From assembly GCA_937936695.1 (NCBI GenBank), contig CALHCK010000154.1, positions 1 through 13,205 of the forward strand: 13,205 bases of DNA, written 5' to 3'. A program made the translations under genes and the position numbers. Source of the DNA: an uncultured Polaribacter sp. (GTDB taxonomy: Bacteria; Bacteroidota; Bacteroidia; Flavobacteriales; Flavobacteriaceae). This document shows positions 1-5,926 of the stretch, in pieces. Position 1 is the first letter of the stretch; each line of letters opens with the position of its first letter. The notes under the pieces are model-generated. The model made no database searches. It had not been told where the DNA came from and was given only the letters and a program-made list of their open reading frames with translations.

Positions 1-1829
1 TCTTCTTTATTATACACTCCTTGTTTAAGTAAAAATGTTTTTTTGTACTTTATCTTAGTTTCAGATACCTTTTCAATATTTAGTTTATAAACTCCAAACT
101 TTGTCTGAATATTTTTATCTATCGGAAGATTTATAAGTTGGTATGAAGCTGGTATTTCAATAATGTATTCGTCTATATCTTTATAACCTCGTTCTATTTT
201 AAAAGGTAAATTTCTAGTTCTATATTTTCTAGGTACATAAACATTTCTATTAAAAACATTTACTCTAAATAAATATTCTTTTTCATTTACAATTGCATAA
301 TTTTCTACAGTAACCTCTAATTCTTCAGTCAACTCTACAAGTTCTTTATTATTTATAACATTAGCAGAAACAATTTCTAAATTATTATTGTACCCCCATT
401 TTTTTTCTTTATAATTTTTAGAGAGTTCTTTTTTATTAAAATCAGATTTATGAAAATTTCTATCATATTGTGTACCCGTAGATGTTATTTGTAAACTAGC
501 TGCTAGATTTCCTTTTTCATTAAATTTTATATTTGCTTTAGTAACCTTAAGATTATGCTCATTTTTATAAACAGGAGTGTGTTTAATAACACCTCCTTCT
601 GGTGTAACTACCAACACATCTCTGTCATCAGTAAAGTCTCCTAAAAAACCAAAAGGCATGGTTTTACTTGTACATTCTAACCAAATATCATCCTCTTTAT
701 TAGGAATATTTAAAATAACATGATTTCCTTGTATTGATGAAAATTCTTTATCTATATTTATTTTTTCTTTTGCATATACAACTGTATAATTAGATTTTAC
801 ACCTACTATATCTAACAAAGATTTTGTATAATTTGTCAATCCTTTACAGTCTCCATATCCCATTTCATCTACTTCTTTTGCAGTAATCGGTTGCCACCCA
901 CCTATACCAACTTGTACACTAATATAACGGGTTTTATCTTGCATATATTTATATACAATTTTTGCTTTTTCTATAGGGTCATTAACGCCTTCTACTAATT
1001 TTAGTATTTTTATTTTTGTGGTATTATCTACAATATTTCTATCTTTTAAAAGTGAATCGTACATCCATTTCCCAAATTCTTTCCAATTACTAGCTTTTCC
1101 ATGTACGCCCTTTAATGTAAAATCGTTCGCCGATACCATTAAGTAAGGCATAAAATTTCTAAATGATAATGTTAAATTTTCATATTTAACAGCAGGTTTA
1201 TTTTGTAAAGAATACTTATAATCAAAGGTTGATGAATTGTTTTCTATGGAGTATTTTTTAAAATTTTTTTCTTTTTTTCTAATTGTAATCTTTTTAGGAT
1301 TGTTTAGTATATAACTACTCTTTTCTACAGATAAACCATAACCTGTTACAGGATACCAACTAGGTATAAAACCCGTAGACGATGTTTTATATTCGCACTC
1401 ATAAACAACTGTGTATGGATAAATAATGGGAGTATAATCTATATATTTTACCCTAGAATCTGAATAAAGTGTTCCTCCATCTACGGCACTTACGTCTAAA
1501 AATTTACTTTTACTATATTTTTTTATTTGTTTACCAAAAGCATTGTAAATTATTGCAGATAATTTGGTTATTTTCGTATCATCATCATAATGAGCATATA
1601 AAGATTTAAAAGAATTTCCTTGCTTATTTAATATGGTAATAACTCTTTTTTTACGTACAATCATTTCATCAATATTTAAAAGAGTTACTTCTAAAATATT
1701 ATTTCTAACAACAGCATTAGCATTCTCTTTTAATTTATCAGGTATTATTACTGAAGAATAATTTAAGCTTTGGCTATAACTAGAACAAAAAAGCAGTAAT
1801 GTAAAAAAAATAGTTATGTTATTTTTCAA
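1..1829 (-). CDS. DUF3857 / transglutaminase-like secreted protein, 3' end cut by window edge
   Basis: The frame is open for 609 codons from the left edge to a TTG at 1827-1829, so the protein lacks its C-terminus. It begins with a Sec signal peptide (MKN, a hydrophobic stretch, then SYSQ, cleavage near residue 20). A DUF3857-type beta domain follows (roughly 50-220). Then comes a transglutaminase/papain-like core with Cys328 in GYGDCKGL and His370 in GNHVIL. Where the third catalytic residue is usually Asp (WLDPT), this protein has Glu385 in WLECTSKT. The family is known but the substrate is not; an envelope or periplasmic role is inferred from the signal peptide. No in-frame ATG lies between the upstream in-frame stop and codon 60, so the TTG is the best start. 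An out-of-frame ATG at 1838-1840 opens a 4-codon ORF overlapping it. Family members are usually somewhat longer than 609 residues, so probably only a short tail is missing. Confidence 0.85.
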   Translation of the reverse strand, partial: MKNNITIFFTLLLFCSSYSQSLNYSSVIIPDKLKENANAVVRNNILEVTLLNIDEMIVRKKRVITILNKQGNSFKSLYAHYDDDTKITKLSAIIYNAFGKQIKKYSKSKFLDVSAVDGGTLYSDSRVKYIDYTPIIYPYTVVYECEYKTSSTGFIPSWYPVTGYGLSVEKSSYILNNPKKITIRKKEKNFKKYSIENNSSTFDYKYSLQNKPAVKYENLTLSFRNFMPYLMVSANDFTLKGVHGKASNWKEFGKWMYDSLLKDRNIVDNTTKIKILKLVEGVNDPIEKAKIVYKYMQDKTRYISVQVGIGGWQPITAKEVDEMGYGDCKGLTNYTKSLLDIVGVKSNYTVVYAKEKINIDKEFSSIQGNHVILNIPNKEDDIWLECTSKTMPFGFLGDFTDDRDVLVVTPEGGVIKHTPVYKNEHNLKVTKANIKFNEKGNLAASLQITSTGTQYDRNFHKSDFNKKELSKNYKEKKWGYNNNLEIVSANVINNKELVELTEELEVTVENYAIVNEKEYLFRVNVFNRNVYVPRKYRTRNLPFKIERGYKDIDEYIIEIPASYQLINLPIDKNIQTKFGVYKLNIEKVSETKIKYKKTFLLKQGVYNKE

Positions 1830-1854
1830 AATAATTTCATAGATTTTATGCTTA

Positions 1855-1862
1855 CAAACTTA
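1855..1862 (-). promoter_or_regulatory. -7 promoter element for the DUF3857 gene
   Basis: Read on the minus strand this is TAAGTTTG, a full match to the Bacteroidota -7 consensus TAnnTTTG. It lies about 25 nt upstream of the proposed TTG start, which would give a leader of about 20 nt. No convincing TTTG is found at the -33 distance (the nearest is about 27 bp upstream), so the promoter is only half supported. Confidence 0.45.
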
Positions 1863-1894
1863 GAGAATATTTTTTTTATTTAACCTATTAACAA

Positions 1895-1926
1895 AAAAAG
1901 ACCAAAACTTAAGTTTTGGTCTTTTT
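1895..1926. terminator. Bidirectional intrinsic terminator
   Basis: A perfect 32-bp palindrome centred between 1910 and 1911 (core GACCAAAACTTAAGTTTTGGTC) has A residues on the left and T residues on the right, so a U-run follows the stem in either direction. It sits 20 bp past the CDGSH stop codon and upstream of the DUF3857 promoter. It should therefore end the yceI-CDGSH transcript and insulate the next gene. Confidence 0.85.
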
Positions 1927-1945
1927 GTATAAAGTAATTATTAAA

Positions 1946-2041
1946 TTACTTATTCTTTGCGTGAGATCCGTCACAAAATCCATCAGGGTCTGATGTATTT
2001 CCACATCCACAAGTTGGTCTATCTGCTTTTTTAAGTATCAT
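1946..2041 (-). CDS. CDGSH iron-sulfur miniprotein (31 aa)
   Basis: This short ORF encodes 31 residues that are almost nothing but a CDGSH motif: C11-x-C13, then C23-DGS-H27 in FCDGSHA. These three Cys and one His are the ligands of the 2Fe-2S cluster in mitoNEET-type proteins. The gap between the second and third Cys is nine residues, one more than the usual eight (as in CxCxxSxxxPxCDGSH). It starts 26 bp after the yceI stop and is followed by a strong terminator, so it is probably the last gene of a yceI-CDGSH transcript. CDGSH domains normally work as dimers; what this one does (redox or cluster transfer) cannot be read from sequence. Motif completeness makes a real gene likely despite its size. 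Confidence 0.82.
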   Translation of the reverse strand: MILKKADRPTCGCGNTSDPDGFCDGSHAKNK

Positions 2042-2067
2042 AATATATATATTTAAATTGTTAATAA

Positions 2068-2703
2068 TTAAGATTTTGTTTTAACAACAAAAGAAAACTC
2101 CATAATATCGTTAATAAATTTATCTTTTAAACCTTCAAAAAATTTCTTAGATCCGTACTTTACATTAAAATCAGATCTATCTACATTAAATGTTTCACTT
2201 TTAAAAGTAGTAACACCACCTTCGGTAGTTATCATTGCAGGTATAGTAATACTTTTTGTTACATCTTTAATTTGTAAATTACCAGTAACAGAAAGTTTAC
2301 CAGCAACTTCTTCTACATTTGTAATTACAAATTTTGATGTTGGATACGTTGCTACATCAAAAAAATCAGGAGCTTTTAAATGCCCTTCTAATTTACCTGC
2401 GCCTTCGCTACCAGCCATATCTTTATTTACAATAGTATTCATATCAATAACAAATACTCCTTCTTTTAATTTTCCGCCTTCTACTAATATTCCTCCACTT
2501 TTAAGAGAAACAACACCATCGTGTGCTCCTGTTGGTTTTGTTCCTTTCCAGTTTAAAACAGATGCTGCAGTATCTACATTATTAAGCTCATTTACATTTA
2601 CTGCTACTTTTACAGCTTCTTTAACCGCTACTTTTTCTTTTTTTTCTTTACAAGCAGTTAAAACACTTGCGACTACTACTAACGATAAAATTATTTTTTT
2701 CAT
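2068..2703 (-). CDS. YceI-family lipoprotein
   Basis: This 211-residue protein starts with a lipoprotein signal peptide (MKKIILSLVVVASVLTAC; lipobox LTAC, lipidated Cys18) and a short Lys/Glu-rich linker. A YceI domain covers the rest: the N-terminal VLNWKGTKPTGAHDG strand, the KLEGHLKAPDFFDV segment, the DVTKSITIPA strand, and a C-terminal DRSDFNVKYGS stretch. YceI proteins form a lipocalin-like barrel that binds isoprenoid or other long lipids; the ligand here is unknown. The frame is open to an ATG at 2740-2742. The start at 2703 is preferred because it begins the signal peptide directly and because the -7 element at 2745-2752 would put the transcription start downstream of the earlier ATG. 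The gene is probably co-transcribed with the CDGSH miniprotein 26 bp downstream. Confidence 0.9.
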   Translation of the reverse strand: MKKIILSLVVVASVLTACKEKKEKVAVKEAVKVAVNVNELNNVDTAASVLNWKGTKPTGAHDGVVSLKSGGILVEGGKLKEGVFVIDMNTIVNKDMAGSEGAGKLEGHLKAPDFFDVATYPTSKFVITNVEEVAGKLSVTGNLQIKDVTKSITIPAMITTEGGVTTFKSETFNVDRSDFNVKYGSKKFFEGLKDKFINDIMEFSFVVKTKS

Positions 2704-2735
2704 TTTTTTTAGTTTGTGGGTTATCTTCAATTTAT

Positions 2736-2776
2736 TTTCCATGGCAAATATATAATTATTTTATTTACCATGGAAA
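2736..2776. repeat. Inverted repeat (putative operator) over the yceI promoter
   Basis: TTTCCATGGCAAAT (2736-2749) and ATTTACCATGGAAA (2763-2776) are inverted copies matching at 13 of 14 positions, separated by 13 bp. Each arm contains the self-palindrome CCATGG, and the two cores lie 29 bp apart. The left arm overlaps the -7 element and transcription start of yceI, and the right arm overlaps the -33 position. This is the geometry of an operator for a dimeric or tetrameric repressor. As a dtd terminator it is less convincing, because no U-run follows the stem. Confidence 0.55.
2745..2776 (-). promoter_or_regulatory. Promoter of yceI
   Basis: On the minus strand, TATATTTG (2745-2752) matches the Bacteroidota -7 consensus TAnnTTTG. 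A TTTC at 2773-2776 stands in the -33 position with a 20-bp spacer, the same spacing as the two better promoters in this window. The start point would be near 2738, about 35 nt upstream of the chosen ATG. Confidence 0.55.
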
Positions 2777-2791
2777 CTATTTTTACTGTTT

Positions 2792-3244
2792 TTATATTCT
2801 TTGCTTAGAATCTATGAGAATAGTAACAGGTCCGTCATTTAATAATTCCACCTTCATATCAGCTCCAAACTCGCCTTTTTGTACAGTTGTATCTAGTTGA
2901 TTATCTAGAATTTTAATAAATTGATTGTAAAGCGGAATAGCAATGTCTGGTTTTGCTGCCTTTATATAACTAGGTCTATTTCCTTTTTTAGTAAGTGCGT
3001 GTAGCGTAAATTGGCTTACTATTAGAGCCTCCCCTTGTACATCTAACAAAGAAGCATTCATAACTCCTTTAGCATCATTAAAAATTCTAAGATTACTTAT
3101 TTTATTGGTAAGCCAATTAATATCTTCAATAGTATCGTCTGCAACAATACCTAATAGAATTAAAACTCCTTTTTTTATGGTTGCAATCTCTTTTTTGTTA
3201 ACGGTAACACTTGCTTTTGATACCCTTTGAATAACAATTTTCAT
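2792..3244 (-). CDS. dtd: D-aminoacyl-tRNA deacylase
   Basis: The 150-residue product has the usual length for bacterial DTD. Both signature motifs are present: SQFTL at 77-81 and the Gly-cisPro motif region NDGPVT at 136-141. The enzyme hydrolyses D-amino acids (and glycine mischarged on tRNA-Ala) from tRNA in the cytoplasm, protecting translation from chirality errors. It starts 6 bp after the rsgA stop codon, so the two are co-transcribed. The ATG at 3244 begins the conserved MKIVIQRV strand. Nothing is missing or unusual. Confidence 0.97.
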   Translation of the reverse strand: MKIVIQRVSKASVTVNKKEIATIKKGVLILLGIVADDTIEDINWLTNKISNLRIFNDAKGVMNASLLDVQGEALIVSQFTLHALTKKGNRPSYIKAAKPDIAIPLYNQFIKILDNQLDTTVQKGEFGADMKVELLNDGPVTILIDSKQRI

Positions 3245-3250
3245 ACAAAT

Positions 3251-4213
3251 TTAGTCTTCTTCTTCGTTCCAAATATCTGTTCTGTAATGTTCAGATTCTT
3301 CTTCTCCTTCTAAAATTTGTAAGTAACTTTTATAGCGAGACCAAGAAATTTCTTCGGTTTCTAAAGCTTCTTTTACCGCACACTTTGGTTCTTTTAAATG
3401 CAAACAATTATTAAATTTACAATACTGTTTCATCTCAAAAAACTCAGGAAAATAATCTCCTAACTCGTATTTATCAATATCTACAATACCAAAACCTTTA
3501 ATACCAGGAGTATCAATAATGCTAGCATTAAAATCTAAATCAAACATTTCTGCAAACGTAGTAGTATGTTTACCTTGGTTATGTTGGTCTGAAATTTCTT
3601 TTGTTTTTAAATCTAAATTTGGTGCAACTGCATTTACCAATGTTGTTTTACCAACACCAGAATGCCCTACAAACATAGAGGTATTGCCCTCCATAAGTTC
3701 TTTAATTTTATCTACATTTTTATTTTTAGTTGCAGATACTTCTAAACACCTGTAACCTATGGCTTCATAAATATCTTTTAAATATAAAATTTCTGCTCTT
3801 TGCTCAATTTCATAAGCATCTATTTTATTAAAAACTAATATGGTATCTATTCTATAAGATCTTGTAGAAACTAAAAAACGATCTATAAATGTGGTAAATG
3901 TAGGTGGATTATCGATAGTGATTAACAAAAAAACAAGATCTACATTTGCAGCAATTATGTGAGTTTGTTTAGATAGATTTACAGATTTTCTAACAATAAA
4001 ATTCTCTCTATCTAAAATTTTCTTGATTACTCCTATTTCTTCGTCTCCCTTCTTTTCAAGATCAAAAATAACATTATCTCCTACCGCAATTGGGTTGGTA
4101 CTTTTAATGCCTTTTATTCTAAATTTACCTTTTATTCTACATTTATAAAAAAATCCATCTTTAGATTTTACCTGATACCAACTTCCTGTAGATTTATATA
4201 CAATTCCTGTCAT
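3251..4213 (-). CDS. rsgA: Ribosome small-subunit-dependent GTPase A
   Basis: This 320-residue protein shows the circularly permuted GTPase order typical of RsgA. An N-terminal OB-fold (about 1-70) is followed by G4 NKID (129-132), G1/Walker A GHSGVGKT (183-190), a Thr-rich G2 region (HTTT, 216-219) and G3 DTPG (234-237). A C-terminal zinc knuckle has C265-x4-C270-x-H272-x5-C278. RsgA checks late 30S ribosome maturation. The Asp/Glu-rich C-terminus is unremarkable. It leads the rsgA-dtd pair. A weak -7-like CATCTTTG at 4220-4227 suggests a start very close to the ATG, but it is not a full consensus and no -33 element is evident. Confidence 0.97.
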   Translation of the reverse strand: MTGIVYKSTGSWYQVKSKDGFFYKCRIKGKFRIKGIKSTNPIAVGDNVIFDLEKKGDEEIGVIKKILDRENFIVRKSVNLSKQTHIIAANVDLVFLLITIDNPPTFTTFIDRFLVSTRSYRIDTILVFNKIDAYEIEQRAEILYLKDIYEAIGYRCLEVSATKNKNVDKIKELMEGNTSMFVGHSGVGKTTLVNAVAPNLDLKTKEISDQHNQGKHTTTFAEMFDLDFNASIIDTPGIKGFGIVDIDKYELGDYFPEFFEMKQYCKFNNCLHLKEPKCAVKEALETEEISWSRYKSYLQILEGEEESEHYRTDIWNEEED

Positions 4214-4324
4214 TAATTACAAAGATGAGAATAATTCATATTTAAAAAAAACGGATATGATATTATATATTTAAAAGTGAAATTTGATTTGATATCGCTG
4301 CTAAATAATATACATAAATAAACT

Positions 4325-4705
4325 TTAGTTGATACAATTTTCGCAGGTGCCTTGTATAAGTATTTGAGAAATAACTATTTCTCTATTAGGTATTTTAGGT
4401 ATAGAAACGTCTACTGTTACACAATCTACTTTACCACAATTTAAACATTGAAAATGTGGATGAGAATCAAAGTGTTTATCATGTGTACAACTATTACATT
4501 TTGCGTACCATTTTATACCTTTTTTATCTAAAAAAGAGTGTAAAATACCATCGTCTTCTAGTTTATCTAAAACACGGTAAACAGTTGTTTTATTAAGTTT
4601 ACCATCAAGTCTTTTAACCAATTCTATAGCAGAAATAGCCGTACCATTACGTGTAAACTCTGTAAGTAAAACTTCTATAGATGGTGTTTTTCTAATAATT
4701 CCCAT
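4325..4705 (-). CDS. Fur-family metal-dependent repressor, probably zinc-sensing (Zur-like)
   Basis: The 126-residue product has a short winged-helix domain with a recognition helix around NKTTVYRVLDKLEDDGIL (38-55). A metal-binding C-terminal half carries C87-x2-C90 and C121-x2-C124 (the structural zinc pairs of Fur proteins) plus a Cys/His-rich sensor region (C70, C73, H75, H78, H82, H84). The frame extends upstream to an ATG at 4741. That region contains the promoter and a Zur-like box, however, so the start at 4705 is preferred and translation may be leaderless. Assignment to Zur rather than Fur or PerR rests on the divergent folE and COG0523 neighbours and on TGCAAC-type palindromes, not on the protein alone. 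The box within its own promoter implies autoregulation. Confidence 0.88.
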   Translation of the reverse strand: MGIIRKTPSIEVLLTEFTRNGTAISAIELVKRLDGKLNKTTVYRVLDKLEDDGILHSFLDKKGIKWYAKCNSCTHDKHFDSHPHFQCLNCGKVDCVTVDVSIPKIPNREIVISQILIQGTCENCIN

Positions 4706-4710
4706 AAAAA

Positions 4711-4742
4711 CAAATTTATTGCAATTAAGTTGCATTAACAAA
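4711..4742 (-). promoter_or_regulatory. Promoter of the Zur-like repressor gene
   Basis: On the minus strand, TTTG (4739-4742) is followed after exactly 20 bp by TAAATTTG (4711-4718), a complete Bacteroidota -33/-7 promoter. The -7 element ends 5 nt before the chosen ATG, so the message would be essentially leaderless. The imperfect palindrome at 4720-4734 fills the spacer. Confidence 0.7.
4720..4734. promoter_or_regulatory. Zur-box-like operator 1
   Basis: TGCAATTAAGTTGCA is a 15-bp palindrome about its central base with one mismatched pair. It lies within the -33/-7 spacer of the repressor's own promoter, where a bound dimer would block RNA polymerase. Its TGCAA...TTGCA ends match the second box centred 38 bp away. 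Confidence 0.65.
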
Positions 4743-4759
4743 TTATATAATTACATTTG
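4729..4759 (+). promoter_or_regulatory. Promoter of the merC-folE-COG0523 unit
   Basis: TACATTTG at 4752-4759 is a full match to the -7 consensus. GTTG at 4729-4732 is a three-of-four match to the -33 TTTG with a 19-bp spacer. The start point would be near 4765, inside operator 2 and about 22 nt upstream of the merC-like ATG. The promoter is divergent from, and overlaps, that of the repressor gene. Confidence 0.6.
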
Positions 4760-4772
4760 CAACTTAGTTGCA
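4758..4772. promoter_or_regulatory. Zur-box-like operator 2
   Basis: TGCAACTTAGTTGCA is a perfect 15-bp palindrome about one central base. It overlaps the 3' end of the -7 element and the predicted start point of the plus-strand operon, and ends 15 bp before the merC-like ATG. Its near copy lies at 4720-4734. Both the repeat form and the placement fit repression by the adjacent Fur-family protein. Confidence 0.72.
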
Positions 4773-4787
4773 TTAATATATTTATAA

Positions 4788-5195
4788 ATGATTAAATCAA
4801 TAGTTAACAAACCAGACACAGTAGGTGCTATTGCAAGTACTTTATGTATAGTTCATTGTTTAGCAACACCTTTAATTTTTATGGCGCATACTTGTGCTAT
4901 TGGGGGTTGTAAAACAACACCAATTTGGTGGACTAATTTAGATTTTATTTTTTTAATGATTTCTTTTTTAGCGATAAAACGTGCTGTTAAAAAAACATCA
5001 ATCTCTTTTATAAAACCTGCTTTGTGGATAAATTGGAGCATATTACTGTTTTTAGTTGTTAACGAAAAACAACATTTTACCGAATTACCTGAAATTTTAA
5101 CATACATCTGCGCAATTTCTTTAGCTGTAATACATATTTACAACTTAAAATATTGCCAATGTAAAAATGATACTTGCTGTACTAACCATGGATAA
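4788..5195 (+). CDS. MerC-domain membrane protein, candidate metal transporter
   Basis: The 135-residue protein has about four transmembrane segments (about 12-32, 50-66, 79-93, 103-120). An N-terminal MerC signature reads TLCIVHCLATPL, with Cys20 and Cys24 flanking His23 in the first helix. Further Cys are at 36 and 41, and a Cys-rich tail carries C123, C125, C130 and C131. MerC in mercury operons moves Hg(II) across the inner membrane. No mer genes are present here, and the gene is the first in a unit apparently controlled by a Zur-like repressor. A role in zinc uptake or handling is therefore inferred. Its stop codon overlaps the folE start (ATGGATAA), suggesting translational coupling. 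Confidence 0.85.
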   Translation: MIKSIVNKPDTVGAIASTLCIVHCLATPLIFMAHTCAIGGCKTTPIWWTNLDFIFLMISFLAIKRAVKKTSISFIKPALWINWSILLFLVVNEKQHFTELPEILTYICAISLAVIHIYNLKYCQCKNDTCCTNHG

Positions 5196-5850
5196 AAATA
5201 ACATTGAAATAATAGGAGATAACCATATATCAACTAGTGTAGAAACTCCTTTACGTGCTGATGCTTTTGATGCATCTGATGACGAAAAAATTGAGAAAAT
5301 CAAACATCATTTTGGTCAAATAATGGAAACATTAGGTTTAGATTTATCTGACGATAGTTTATCTGGTACACCTTACCGATTTGCTAAAATGTATGTAAAA
5401 GAACTTTTTTATGGTTTAGATCCTAAAAACAGGCCAAAATTATCTGTTTTTGAAAACAAATACGATTATAATAAAATATTAGTAGAGCAAAACATAACTA
5501 TAGACTCTTCTTGCGAACATCATTTTTTACCAATAACTGGTGAAGCTCATATAGGATATATACCAAAAGATAAAGTAATTGGTTTATCTAAAATAAATAG
5601 GTTGGTCGATTATTACTCTCATCGTCCTCAGGTTCAAGAAAGATTATCTTTACAAATTTTAAAAGATTTACAAAATACTTTAGGAACAGAAGATGTTATT
5701 GTAATGATTTCTGCAAAGCACCTTTGTGTATCTTCTAGAGGTATAAAAGATAAAAACAGCTTTACAACAACTATAGAATACGGTGGGGAATTTGCTAAAA
5801 AAGAAAATAGAAAAGAATTTTTAAATCTAATTAATAAACAAATAACATAA
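5188..5850 (+). CDS. folE: GTP cyclohydrolase I, zinc-dependent type
   Basis: This 220-residue enzyme converts GTP to 7,8-dihydroneopterin triphosphate, the first step of folate and pterin synthesis. The zinc ligands of the FolE-IA class are all present: Cys109 and His112 in SSCEHHFLP, and Cys180 in KHLCVSSRG. They lie almost exactly where the Escherichia coli enzyme has them. The frame extends 21 nt further upstream, but the ATG at 5188 is preferred: it overlaps the merC-like stop by 8 bp, and the extension would add seven codons inside that gene. It sits between a MerC-like protein and a COG0523 GTPase under Zur-like control. It could therefore be a stress-induced second copy, although a housekeeping copy elsewhere is not visible here. 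Confidence 0.96.
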   Translation: MDKNNIEIIGDNHISTSVETPLRADAFDASDDEKIEKIKHHFGQIMETLGLDLSDDSLSGTPYRFAKMYVKELFYGLDPKNRPKLSVFENKYDYNKILVEQNITIDSSCEHHFLPITGEAHIGYIPKDKVIGLSKINRLVDYYSHRPQVQERLSLQILKDLQNTLGTEDVIVMISAKHLCVSSRGIKDKNSFTTTIEYGGEFAKKENRKEFLNLINKQIT

Positions 5851-5926
5851 ACTAAGCTATACAACTCTTTTTAAAATTAGTTATTTATCTTAGAAGCTAA
5901 ATAAAGACTCTTCAATTTAAAACCTT

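Noticed and set aside
2704..2742. N-terminal extension of the YceI protein to an ATG at 2742
   Set aside because: It would place a charged 13-residue stretch before the lipoprotein signal peptide, and its ATG lies at or upstream of the predicted transcription start.
2667..2900. 77-codon plus-strand open frame over the yceI promoter and dtd end
   Set aside because: It overlaps two confirmed genes in antisense, and its Phe/Tyr-rich translation reflects AT-rich promoter DNA.
4220..4227. CATCTTTG as promoter of rsgA
   Set aside because: The first base deviates from TAnnTTTG and only a poly-T stretch is found at the -33 distance, so it is not listed as a feature.
4706..4741. N-terminal extension of the Fur-family repressor to an ATG at 4741
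   Set aside because: The segment contains the operator and the -7 element, its codons encode no conserved residues, and the start would fall within the -33 element.
4853..5107. 84-codon minus-strand open frame opposite the merC-like gene
   Set aside because: It is antisense to a gene with clear MerC features and has no motif of its own.
5881..5904. Inverted repeat TTATTTA / TAAATAA between folE and the COG0523 gene
   Set aside because: The stem is only A-T pairs with an internal mismatch and no following T run, so it does not support a terminator or a separate transcription unit.
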